Shown here: piece after piece, positions 9,188 to 16,724 of the stretch | How positions within the stretch are numbered: position 1 is the first letter of the stretch | Layout: the number at the start of each line of letters is the position of its first letter | Origin: an uncultured Bacteroidales bacterium | Lineage (GTDB): Bacteria; Bacteroidota; Bacteroidia; Bacteroidales; FEN-979 | Direction of reading: 5' to 3' | DNA: 51,861 nt | Assembly: GCA_903915465.1 (NCBI GenBank) | Contig: CAIWTA010000144.1 | Coordinates: 1 to 51,861, forward strand | Notes under the pieces: generated by a model | Databases searched by the model: none | What the model saw: the letters and a program-made list of their open reading frames with translations, nothing else | Told to the model about the DNA's origin: nothing | Program-made: the position numbers and the translations under genes

Positions 9188-9195
9188 TACCTTTG
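9188..9195 (+). promoter_or_regulatory. Candidate Bacteroidota -7 box (TACCTTTG)
   Basis: TACCTTTG fits TAnnTTTG exactly and lies 70 bases before the ATG at 9265. A TTG is present 12 bases upstream, shorter than the usual 17-23 base spacing, so only the -7 element is convincing. Confidence 0.4.
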
Positions 9196-9264
9196 AAATA
9201 GTTTATTATTCATGATATAAGTCCTGTTAATTTTCGTGAGAACATATTGTTAACGCAATCCTTT

Positions 9265-11514
9265 ATGAAAACTAATCAAAGAAAATCAATGATTTCAGTA
9301 TCCAGAGTTGGCAGAATCCTTTTTGCTATGCTCCTGCTCTTTGCCCTTGTCCCGGGTACAATTCACGCACAATGGAATACCAACACTTCTGTAAACCTGC
9401 TGATATCCAACCTTGTGACAGCCGACATGCAGGCGGCACCAACAGCGGACGGAAAAACCTGGATCGCCTTCTATGTAGCGAACGGCGGCAATTATGATAT
9501 GCGGGCACAGCTGATCGATGCCGACGGTTATAAGCTTCTCGGAGACGATGGGATCCTTGTCGACAACCAGCCATCCGGTTCGGCGACCTATGTTTATAAT
9601 GTCTGCGTGGATGCCCAGAACAATTTTATCATCGCTTACCAGGATGAAAGAACAGGATCGCTGCAGTCTGTAGTATATAAAATATCTGAGTCCGGAGCCC
9701 AACTTTGGGGTGATCATGGCATTGTCCTCGGCGGGGGCCTTGCCCCTTATCCTGCCGCCTTGAGCAACGGAGAGGTGGTCGTCGCCTGGAACGCAGACGC
9801 CGGAAACACACTGAACCTGCAGAAGATCACCACCATCGGCACCTTAGCCTGGTCGCCACCGAAAACTGTGTTGGTCGGTTCAGCCACCACCACGCGTGGA
9901 CAACCCATCACCAACAATGCAGGGAAATTCACCCTGGTCTTTCAGATGGGAAACATGTCCACCACTCTCTATGCCCAGATGTTCAATGCCTCAGGGAACG
10001 CTGTTTATCAACCACTGCAGATCTGCGACCAGGGGACTGCCCCCTGGAGATACTATTCCGTCATCTCCGAGGCCGACACGACCTATGTGGGTTATTACAG
10101 CTCCACGGGAAACCGCTTCAACTCATTCTGCCAAAGGGTGAACCCCGACGGCACTATCCCGTGGGGAATGAACGGGTCGCATTTCAATACGCATACGGCC
10201 GGAGGCGACAGTTACCAGGGCGAGACCAGCATCAACATGTCCCCCGGGTCCAAATATGTCTGGTCCGTCTGCAGTTTCAGCAATCCCAACCAGACCGTCT
10301 ACGGCGTTTATATCCAGAAGTTCCTGAAGAGCACCGGCGCCCGGCAATTCACCGACCAGGCCAAGGTTGTCTATCCCATCAGCGCAAGCACCGACCAGTG
10401 GTGCGGTGCGCTGGAGGTGGTTTCTGACAATCCTATGTTCATGAGCTATGATGTGACAGAGAAGATCTATGCCACCCGGCTCGATACTGCGGGCAACTTT
10501 GTCTGGCCCGGAAACCGGGTCGAGGTAAGCTCCACGACAGCCGGTGGGTCGACGCCGAAGATGCGTTACACGTTTACTCCGGATGGACCGAATCGGTGCG
10601 CCTGCACATGGACCGAGGACCGGGGCGGCGGCTACATGGGGTATGCCCAGGGCATATCGATCGGTGGACTGGTCGGATTGACTGTCGCAACCGAAGGTGG
10701 CGTTCTGCCTACGATCAGCAGCCCCGGGGGTACCCTCCAGATGGTTGCCACCGTATATCCTTCCACCGCCAGCCAAGAGGTGCTCTGGAGTATTCTCCCG
10801 GTAACGGGCATGGCCACGATCGACGCAGCAGGTCTTGTAACCGGGGTTTCGAACGGCACAGTCTATGCCAAAGCCAGAGCGTTGCAGGATACGACCATGA
10901 TGGATTCGCTGATGATCACCCTCATCAACCAGACAGGTCAGCCGCCTTCAGTGATCACACAAGCCGCCACTTCAATAACATCATCTGAAGGCACCCTGAA
11001 TGGAACGGTTAATGCCAATAATCTGTCGACTGTCGCCTCGTTCGAATGGGGTCTTACTAACATATACGGGAATATCATTAATGCGACCCCGGCAACCGTC
11101 ACCGGAACAACTGTCACCCCTATAATGGCAGTTCTCAACGGTCTGACCTCAAATACCCTCTACCACTTCCGTGCGAAGGGAAGCAGTGCCGCCGGACCGG
11201 CAACGGGTGCGGATCTTACTTTTACAACATCCACCGGAGTGGGCGTTGACAACAAGGAGTCACTGAAGGCGGATATCTATCCGGTTCCCAACAACGGGCT
11301 GTTCAACATCTCCATCAGCAGCGGATCAAAGAACGGATGGACACTGGACGTGTATAACGCGCTGGGATCAAATATCCTCAGCAACGGGAAAATCAATCTG
11401 GAGGGTAACGGCATCACGGCCGTCGACCTCAGAACTGCTCCCGCAGGAGTCTATACCCTCATTTTACGCAGTGGAGCTAAACAGCTGGTCAGGAAAATGG
11501 TAATCAACAGATAG
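9265..11514 (+). CDS. T9SS-secreted protein with Big_2 Ig-like and FN3-like domains
   Basis: A signal peptide (hydrophobic core RILFAMLLLFALVPGTIHA) leads into a long N-terminal region of about 450 residues with repeated DxxG and W-rich strands. It may be a beta-propeller-type surface domain. Residues about 470-555 form a bacterial Ig-like (Big_2) domain (LVGLTVATEGG, TIDAAGLVTGVSNGTVYAKA). A fibronectin III-like domain follows (SSEGTLNGTVNANN, LTSNTLYHFRAKGSSAAG). The last 80 residues are a T9SS type A sorting domain (ADIYPVPNNGLFNI, LRTAPAGVYTLILRSG). ATG at 9265 is preferred over the in-frame TTG at 9247; ATG at 9289 is a further possibility. GC content looks higher than in the flanking repeats. 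The function of the N-terminal region is not recognised; adhesion or surface binding is plausible. Confidence 0.85.
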   Translation: MKTNQRKSMISVSRVGRILFAMLLLFALVPGTIHAQWNTNTSVNLLISNLVTADMQAAPTADGKTWIAFYVANGGNYDMRAQLIDADGYKLLGDDGILVDNQPSGSATYVYNVCVDAQNNFIIAYQDERTGSLQSVVYKISESGAQLWGDHGIVLGGGLAPYPAALSNGEVVVAWNADAGNTLNLQKITTIGTLAWSPPKTVLVGSATTTRGQPITNNAGKFTLVFQMGNMSTTLYAQMFNASGNAVYQPLQICDQGTAPWRYYSVISEADTTYVGYYSSTGNRFNSFCQRVNPDGTIPWGMNGSHFNTHTAGGDSYQGETSINMSPGSKYVWSVCSFSNPNQTVYGVYIQKFLKSTGARQFTDQAKVVYPISASTDQWCGALEVVSDNPMFMSYDVTEKIYATRLDTAGNFVWPGNRVEVSSTTAGGSTPKMRYTFTPDGPNRCACTWTEDRGGGYMGYAQGISIGGLVGLTVATEGGVLPTISSPGGTLQMVATVYPSTASQEVLWSILPVTGMATIDAAGLVTGVSNGTVYAKARALQDTTMMDSLMITLINQTGQPPSVITQAATSITSSEGTLNGTVNANNLSTVASFEWGLTNIYGNIINATPATVTGTTVTPIMAVLNGLTSNTLYHFRAKGSSAAGPATGADLTFTTSTGVGVDNKESLKADIYPVPNNGLFNISISSGSKNGWTLDVYNALGSNILSNGKINLEGNGITAVDLRTAPAGVYTLILRSGAKQLVRKMVINR

Positions 11515-11919
11515 GCTGGCGAAAAAGAAGCGGCTTACCGGGTTAGTTATCCTTTATACATCTCACGGAGTAACCAGATCTCACTTTGTTCGATTCACGC
11601 CTTTGGCATGACCACATTGGTCAAGGCTGCTTATGTGGTGACTGGTATTTTCTTTTGTTCTTTTTTTTGGTGGAAGCAAAAGAAAGAACAATAGACCAAA
11701 AAGTTATTATTTTTGATGTTCCTATATTTTCCTGTAGACGGGCCACTCTGCGGTTATTGTTAAAATTGCATCTTTTGAGACAGCCTCCAGGGGGCGGGGC
11801 TGGAAGGGTTGAGCCGTTCGTCAACCTGAAATTTGTGTCCTGCCGCCCTGGTGGTTAAAATATGGTCTCAGAATCCCTCAAATCTGTAAATTTGCCTGTT
11901 CATTAAAATTGATATTCCC
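11515..11919. other. Gene-free stretch after T9SS protein
   Basis: This 405-base gap contains an inverted pair TTGTTCTTT / AAAGAACAA around 11655-11692 inside a T-rich run. It could act as a terminator for the upstream gene but lacks the compact GC stem of a classical one. A TAnnTTTG box lies at its right end. No coding region is recognised. Confidence 0.4.
11887..11894 (+). promoter_or_regulatory. Candidate Bacteroidota -7 box (TAAATTTG)
   Basis: TAAATTTG is an exact TAnnTTTG match 25 bases before the ATG of the zinc-ribbon gene, giving a short leader. No TTG lies at the expected -33 spacing. Confidence 0.4.
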
Positions 11920-12192
11920 ATGGAAAAGGTCTATAAATATTGCCAGAGCTGCGGTATGCCATTTAAAAAAGATGAAAAGGGCGGAGGCACGAACATGGAT
12001 GGGAGCAAAAGCACGATCTATTGTTCCCGTTGCTATGAAAACGGAAAGTTCATCCGGCCAGATATAACAGTGAACGAAATGAAAGAGCTGGTAGAGGGAA
12101 AACTCAAAGAGATGGGATTTCCAGGTCTTGTTGCATGGTTCTTTACTACCAACATTCCAAGGCTTGAGCGGTGGAATAAGTCCAAAGTCTAA
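11920..12192 (+). CDS. Small zinc-ribbon protein
   Basis: A 90-aa protein with two CxxC knuckles (Cys8/Cys11 in YCQSCGMPF and Cys35/Cys38 in YCSRCYENG), the layout of the putative zinc-ribbon family PF12674. The family's role is not established; members occur alone or fused to effector-binding domains. The C-terminal half is helical (TVNEMKELVEGKLKEMG). It appears monocistronic with its own -7 box. The last codons (KSKV) and the stop lie at the start of a heptanucleotide tandem repeat, so the C-terminus may be altered by repeat slippage. The lack of a signal peptide points to a cytoplasmic location. Identity as a zinc-ribbon is secure; function is unknown. Confidence 0.85.
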   Translation: MEKVYKYCQSCGMPFKKDEKGGGTNMDGSKSTIYCSRCYENGKFIRPDITVNEMKELVEGKLKEMGFPGLVAWFFTTNIPRLERWNKSKV

Positions 12193-12218
12193 AGTCTAAA
12201 GTCTAAAGTCTAAAGTAT
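12184..12218. repeat. Heptanucleotide tandem repeat (AAAGTCT)5
   Basis: Four exact copies of AAAGTCT and a fifth with one mismatch run from inside the last codons of the zinc-ribbon gene. The zinc-ribbon stop codon TAA spans the first unit boundary. Such heptamers are prone to slippage. Confidence 0.9.
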
Positions 12219-12275
12219 GAAGTGCGAAATGTTATCTGCATCATGGCAGGTGTTAGAAACGCGCGCCATCCGCAA

Positions 12276-13403
12276 TTATTCAATCCTCACAATACTCCAG
12301 TTCTCCATGTTGGCATTGGTGGCTTCGACAGGCGGGAGCTGAACCGGGCCCGGTGGTGTTCCAAATCGGATCTCCCCGATCTTGGTATATTTCTTAAACA
12401 TGAGAGGAAGCCCGTGAGAAAAAGCCGGATCAGGCACATCGTTGAGTTGGAAATGAAGATGCGGTTCGGTGGAATTTCCTGAATTACCCAACCTCGCAAC
12501 GGGCTGGCCCTCCTCCACATGATCCCCCGCCTTAACACGGAAAGAACCTGGAAGGCAATGCATGTAAACCGCCCAGCACCCTCCGATGTCGAGGACCAGG
12601 TAATTGCCGTAATAGGTATCATTGATAGTCAGAACGGCATCGCGGGCATTGCCCGAATTCTCTGCACGACCGTCCACCACCTTGACCACAGTCCCGGTAC
12701 CCACGGCATAAAGCGTATCGCCATATGCAAAGAAGGATTCATTTTTCTTCGGGTCGCCCGAATAGGTATCCTGCCAGTCCTCATTGATCTGGGTGAGGTC
12801 AAAGGCGAATTTCTCATTGGTCCAAATGCCCCCGTTGATGAAAAATGCCAGGTAATAGTGATATCCCATGGTCGACTGGTTATGGAACAGGTAGAGATTC
12901 CCCTTTACCGGTGATGCAATCAGCCGGGGTGCCTCGTTTTTCCTCACATGCACGATCCCGCCTTCCACAGTGACCCGCTGATTGCTGATCGTATCAGTGA
13001 GAATAAACCGGTGCGAGATATTGTCGGGTACCGTTTGGTTCAACAGGATGGGAATCTGGAACGAGATGTAATACCTGTAAATCTGATCAATCTTGAATTC
13101 GGGGCTCTGCTGCAGCGGTCCCTTCCAGATGAACGGCAGGTCCGCTTTTTCGATCGTGAAGAGATCGGCCTTTGTGTCATTGTCGAAAACGACGACCTGC
13201 TGAAGTTTAAGTCCCTCTTTCTCAAACTCCCAGGTATTAAGCATGTAACAAATCCTAAGGTACTTTTCGGTCTTGTAAGGGACATAGTTCTGGGAGAGTG
13301 TGATCTTGTCTGCGACAGGCGTATAGGTGGTATCACACTTTTTGCAGCCTGTCAGGAAGAAAAAAACACATACAATTGTGGAAAAAACAATACTGGTCTT
13401 CAT
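12276..13403 (-). CDS. M23 (LytM)-like peptidoglycan-binding lipoprotein
   Basis: A lipoprotein signal with lipobox LTGC (Cys20) is followed by about 180 residues of beta-rich sequence and a C-terminal M23/LytM fold. The HxH motif is intact (EPHLHFQL), as are the strand blocks GNYLVLDIGG, MHCLPGSFRVKAGDHV and GQPVARLGNSGN. The first metal-ligand motif HxxxD is not seen: the equivalent place reads KFAFD. It may be a degenerate M23 domain that activates amidases rather than cutting peptidoglycan. Expected location is the periplasmic face of a membrane. It starts 29 bases after the stop of the sigma-54 regulator on the same strand, so both may be on one transcript. Confidence 0.8.
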   Translation of the reverse strand: MKTSIVFSTIVCVFFFLTGCKKCDTTYTPVADKITLSQNYVPYKTEKYLRICYMLNTWEFEKEGLKLQQVVVFDNDTKADLFTIEKADLPFIWKGPLQQSPEFKIDQIYRYYISFQIPILLNQTVPDNISHRFILTDTISNQRVTVEGGIVHVRKNEAPRLIASPVKGNLYLFHNQSTMGYHYYLAFFINGGIWTNEKFAFDLTQINEDWQDTYSGDPKKNESFFAYGDTLYAVGTGTVVKVVDGRAENSGNARDAVLTINDTYYGNYLVLDIGGCWAVYMHCLPGSFRVKAGDHVEEGQPVARLGNSGNSTEPHLHFQLNDVPDPAFSHGLPLMFKKYTKIGEIRFGTPPGPVQLPPVEATNANMENWSIVRIE

Positions 13404-13432
13404 GGTAAAAATTTAGGTGATGTCTCATCCGG

Positions 13433-14779
13433 TCAGATCTCACGATTCTGCCGCATCCTGTAGAGGGTCGATTTTCCGATATCCAGCTTCTTCGCAACAG
13501 TAATCAGGTTATTATCATGCCTTTCCAGGTAGGTTTTGATGATCTTTCTGATGTAATCATTGAGTGTCATTGAATCATCGACAAGGAAATCCTTGTTTTT
13601 GTTCACGGCTGTGAATGAGATATCTTCAGATAAAAGCTGCTCCTGATCCGACATGACGATGGCAAGCTCAATGATGGCCCTTAGTTCCCGCACATTCCCA
13701 GGGTAATGATAATTCATCAGCTTCTCCTTCGCTCCGGTGGAAAAAGCTTTCTTAGACATTTTATTCCCTTTGCAGAATTCATCGGCAAAGTGCTTTGCCA
13801 GTATCAGGATGTCATTCCCGCGCTCCCGTAAGGGCGGCAGGTGTATGGGAAGACCGAGAAGCCGAAAGAACAGGTCCTCCCTGAAGGTTCCCTTTCTCAC
13901 CTCTTCAGAGAGATCACGGTTGGTAGCCACAACGAAGCGGATATCAAGCAGGATAGTATCTGAGCCGCCGATCCGGGTCACTTCACGTTCCTGCAGGACG
14001 CGCAAAAGTTTCGATTGCAGGCTGATATCCATCTCCGCAATTTCATCAAGAAACAAGGTCCCGCCATTGGCTTCCTCAAATTTTCCTGCTCTTCTGGCCA
14101 CTGCCCCGGTAAAAGCGCCTTTTTCAAAACCGAATAACTCGCTCTCCAGCAGGTCTCTTGGTATCGCCGCCATATTGACTGCAACAAACGGCCTTTTCTT
14201 CCTTGCAGATTCGTAGTGAATTGCCTGGGCAACAAGCTCTTTCCCGCTGCCGGTCTCTCCGCTTATGGATACATTGATTGTTGTTTTGGTTGCCCTTTCG
14301 ATCAGCGAGTGAACCTTCGTTATCGCCGGGCTCTGGCCAAGCAGGTTCTTACCGGCTGAATATTTCCCAGCCAGCTTTTCACGCAATACCTCCACCTCTC
14401 CTTTCAGGGCAATGTTCTCCCTGATCTTGATGATTGCATTCCACAACCGGTCGAGTGTCTCTTCATCCTTCACAAAATAATCATAAGCCCCCTCCTTCAG
14501 AAAGGTAATTGCAGTGGAAATATCCTCCTGGCTGGAGATGACCATAATCTCCATCTCCGGGTACTGCTGCTTGATCTTCTTCAGCACCTCGCGGCCATTC
14601 ATGTCGGGAAGGGAATAGTCGAGAGTGATAACAGACGGTTTCCTGTAAAGATTCGCCAGGCATTCCTTCCCCTTCAGGTAACGGTACACCACATACTCGG
14701 GATTGAGCCTGAGACGGTATTCGAGCATCTCACCATAGATTGGATCATCTTCCACAATGAAAATAACAAATTCATTCAT
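13433..14779 (-). CDS. NtrC-family sigma-54-dependent response regulator
   Basis: Three domains typical of NtrC proteins are present. The receiver (residues 1-120) has VEDD, phospho-acceptor Asp in ITLDYSLPDMNG, and conserved Lys in YFVKDEE. The AAA+ domain (about 145-375) has Walker A GETGSGKE, the sigma-54 contact loop GAFTGA, Walker B GTLFLDEI and the arginine motif FREDLFFRL. A Fis-type HTH lies at 405-446 (LITVAKKLDIGKSTLYRM). It should activate sigma-54 promoters once phosphorylated. The ATG at 14779 is chosen over an upstream TTG at 14797. It sits beside an HNOBA-receiver-Hpt gene and a divergent exopolysaccharide operon, making that operon a plausible target. A good promoter lies at 14833-14864. 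Confidence 0.92.
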   Translation of the reverse strand: MNEFVIFIVEDDPIYGEMLEYRLRLNPEYVVYRYLKGKECLANLYRKPSVITLDYSLPDMNGREVLKKIKQQYPEMEIMVISSQEDISTAITFLKEGAYDYFVKDEETLDRLWNAIIKIRENIALKGEVEVLREKLAGKYSAGKNLLGQSPAITKVHSLIERATKTTINVSISGETGSGKELVAQAIHYESARKKRPFVAVNMAAIPRDLLESELFGFEKGAFTGAVARRAGKFEEANGGTLFLDEIAEMDISLQSKLLRVLQEREVTRIGGSDTILLDIRFVVATNRDLSEEVRKGTFREDLFFRLLGLPIHLPPLRERGNDILILAKHFADEFCKGNKMSKKAFSTGAKEKLMNYHYPGNVRELRAIIELAIVMSDQEQLLSEDISFTAVNKNKDFLVDDSMTLNDYIRKIIKTYLERHDNNLITVAKKLDIGKSTLYRMRQNREI

Positions 14780-14832
14780 CTTGTCCGGTTTTTGCAATCT
14801 GTATCAAATTGGGAATAATTTCTTATTTTGGA

Positions 14833-14864
14833 CAAATATACCAGAAAAGAACAACTTCCTGCAA
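14833..14864 (-). promoter_or_regulatory. Bacteroidota-type promoter of the sigma-54 regulator gene
   Basis: On the minus strand, a TTG (14864-14862) is followed after 21 bases by TATATTTG (14840-14833). This fits TTG-N17-23-TAnnTTTG and is the best promoter in the window. The ATG is 53 bases downstream. A TTGGGAAT half-site, also found as a palindrome at 16144-16158, lies between the -7 box and the gene. Confidence 0.55.
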
Positions 14865-14891
14865 GGATGATTTCAGAAGGTGGATCTTTCG

Positions 14892-16034
14892 CTAAGGTTT
14901 TTCATTTTCAAGTTCCCCGGCCACGCGTGCGATCACATCTGCCAGCCGGTCGATCAGGAATTCCAGTTCCGGGGACACCAAACCTTCCTTAGCCATCGCT
15001 TCAATCGAGCGGATATCCTGCTTCAGATCGTCGATGCCGAAGTTGTCGATGGTGGGTTTGATCCGGTGCGCCGTCTTCCTGATCTTTTCCGGGTCACCCT
15101 CCTTCAGGGCAGTTTTTATCTCATCAACGGCTGCGGGCATTTGCTCAAGAAAAAGCCGGATCATTTTCCTGACAAAATCAGAATTTCCCCGGCTGAACTT
15201 CCGGATGTAATCAAGATTGTATGAATTCTTCCGGGCTTCTATAGTGCTGCCGGCCATAACCGATGTTATTTCCGGGGCTATATTCCCTGAAGTCAGATTC
15301 CTGACTATGGTACCGAGAAGGGCACCCTCCTCAAAAGGCTTGGTGATATAATCATTCATCCCTGCTTTGAGCGAGATGTCCATTTCCGTTTTGAATGTAC
15401 CAGCCGTAAGGGCAATGATGGGAGTATCCATCCGCATCTGTTGACGGATGATATTTGTTGCCTTAAGCCCATCCATGACAGGCATCTGCAGGTCCATCAG
15501 GATAAGATCAAAGTTGTTTTTCTTCAGTATTTCAATGGCTTCGGCTCCGTTTGTGGCCTCCGTCACATGCACTCCGTAACGGGAAAGTGCGTTCCGGGCC
15601 ACCAGACGGTTCAGGTCATTGTCTTCTACCAGCAATATGTTCTTGTTTTTCAGAAGAGAAAAACTCTCTGTTGCCGGTGCAGGTCCAGTGTCTGCTTCCG
15701 TTCCGGGTTCAGGATCATGCAGAAACCCGATGAATAGTAACTTGTCTTTATCAGCCAATAATTCAATTTGTCCGTGTAAAATCAACCTGTCAGGAGATCC
15801 GCAGACGATGACGACCGGCCGGCCTGTCAATGCCGGCGCCGTTGTTATGTCAAGTGCTGTACCTTCGGGACTTTGAATGGTAAAGAATTCAGCAAACGGC
15901 TTCCCTGTGATCCCTGGAAATAGTTCCCTGATTTTTTTCCCGCAGGAAAGAATGGAACCCTGGGAATCCAGCAACAGGTAATAAGGGGAAATACGGTCGA
16001 ACCGGGCTGACTCAAACGAAAAAAATGATCTCAT
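14892..16034 (-). CDS. HNOBA (H-NOX-associated PAS)-receiver-Hpt protein
   Basis: The N-terminal 110 residues resemble the HNOBA domain (PF07701) found with heme NO sensors and in guanylate cyclase: FDRISPYYLLLDSQGSIL, then LILHGQIELLADKDKLLFIG. A receiver follows (ILLVEDNDLNR, phospho-Asp in LILMDLQMPVMDG, Lys in YITKPFE). The C-terminus is an Hpt domain with the phosphoacceptor in AHRIKPTIDNFG. No HisKA or HATPase domain is present, so the protein cannot autophosphorylate. It could shuttle phosphate from a hybrid kinase towards the neighbouring regulator or receiver. The frame extends to ATG 16142, but ATG 16034 directly precedes the HNOBA fold, and a -7 box lies just upstream of it. Domain order is seen; NO-linked sensing is inference. 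Confidence 0.82.
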   Translation of the reverse strand: MRSFFSFESARFDRISPYYLLLDSQGSILSCGKKIRELFPGITGKPFAEFFTIQSPEGTALDITTAPALTGRPVVIVCGSPDRLILHGQIELLADKDKLLFIGFLHDPEPGTEADTGPAPATESFSLLKNKNILLVEDNDLNRLVARNALSRYGVHVTEATNGAEAIEILKKNNFDLILMDLQMPVMDGLKATNIIRQQMRMDTPIIALTAGTFKTEMDISLKAGMNDYITKPFEEGALLGTIVRNLTSGNIAPEITSVMAGSTIEARKNSYNLDYIRKFSRGNSDFVRKMIRLFLEQMPAAVDEIKTALKEGDPEKIRKTAHRIKPTIDNFGIDDLKQDIRSIEAMAKEGLVSPELEFLIDRLADVIARVAGELENEKP

Positions 16035-16076
16035 GATCCTGATCCCCTCAGCAGTTTGGTTAATGTATGATACTTG

Positions 16077-16084
16077 CAAAAGTA
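16077..16084 (-). promoter_or_regulatory. Candidate -7 box (TACTTTTG) of HNOBA-receiver-Hpt gene
   Basis: TACTTTTG on the minus strand matches TAnnTTTG and lies 42 bases before ATG 16034. It falls inside the longer reading frame, which argues against the start at 16142. A TTGGGAAT half-site lies just upstream. Confidence 0.4.
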
Positions 16085-16143
16085 TGAACTTATTCCCAAA
16101 ATGCCTTCTGCTCCTTCTGAAAATTCCCAGAGAAGGGAACATA

Positions 16144-16158
16144 TTCCCAATTTGGGAA
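16144..16158. promoter_or_regulatory. Candidate operator palindrome TTCCCAATTTGGGAA
   Basis: A 15-base near-perfect palindrome lies between the divergent HNOBA gene and the exopolysaccharide operon. Half-sites ATTCCCAA or TTGGGAAT occur at about 16091, within the HNOBA leader, and at about 14806 in the leader of the sigma-54 regulator. The repeated occurrence beside regulator promoters suggests a protein-binding site, but no regulator is identified. Confidence 0.35.
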
Positions 16159-16286
16159 ACATAATTTACATCGCCGAATTTTAAATCACTGAAAATGTGG
16201 CTATTGAAAACATATTTTCGCTGGCACGATATTCGATATCCGCATACCGAATCAAGCTACAAACTCCCAACTAACAAATTACTGCA

Positions 16287-16673
16287 ATGAAGCAAAAAAT
16301 TCTAGTCATTGACGACGAACCAAGCATCCGCCTTTTGTTGGAGAATTTTCTCTCGGAGGACTACACCATTATCAGCAGAAGCAATGGCATCGAGGCTCTT
16401 GAATGGATGGAAAGGGACATTCCCGATCTCATCATTTGCGATATCCAGATGCCGGAAATGGATGGTTACGGGTTGCTCGAAAAGGTGAGACAGCGCGGGT
16501 ACACCAAGCATACGCCAGTCATTATGCTGTCGAGTCATGAAACAAGCAAGGAACGGATAAAATGTTACAAGCTCGGAGCCCAGGACTACCTGACCAAACC
16601 TTTTAACCCGGAGGAGTTGGAGGAGATGATCAAGAAGAACCTTCATCCGATCCACTACGCGCTCCGCTGGTAA
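16287..16673 (+). CDS. Stand-alone CheY-like receiver protein
   Basis: A 128-aa single receiver domain with all key residues: the acidic pair in VIDDEPS, phospho-acceptor Asp52 in IICDIQMPEMDG, Ser/Thr switch in IMLSSHE and Lys103 in YLTKPFNPEE. There is no output domain, so it must act by binding a partner. It is the first gene of the long plus-strand polysaccharide operon. The next gene carries a pseudo-receiver fused to the initiating sugar transferase, a possible partner. Phosphate could come from the HNOBA-receiver-Hpt protein encoded divergently. Function in polysaccharide control is inferred from position only. Confidence 0.9.
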   Translation: MKQKILVIDDEPSIRLLLENFLSEDYTIISRSNGIEALEWMERDIPDLIICDIQMPEMDGYGLLEKVRQRGYTKHTPVIMLSSHETSKERIKCYKLGAQDYLTKPFNPEELEEMIKKNLHPIHYALRW

Positions 16674-16724
16674 TTTTTCGTTAAGGAGATCAGAACTCAC
16701 GGACAATTTGCAATCAAAGAAGAA

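Noticed and set aside
11655-11692. Inverted repeat TTGTTCTTT / AAAGAACAA as a terminator
   Set aside because: The stem is AT-rich with a long loop and no clean U-tract after it; evidence is too weak for a terminator call.
16035-16142. N-terminal extension of the HNOBA protein to ATG 16142
   Set aside because: The extension contains a -7 box and operator-like half-sites and adds no domain; ATG 16034 directly precedes the HNOBA fold.
16222-16237. Sigma-54-like promoter TGGCACGATATTCGAT before the polysaccharide operon
   Set aside because: The -24 half is good, but the -12 half reads TCGAT instead of TTGCW and GA stands where GC is required, so the match is too weak to annotate despite the nearby sigma-54 regulator.
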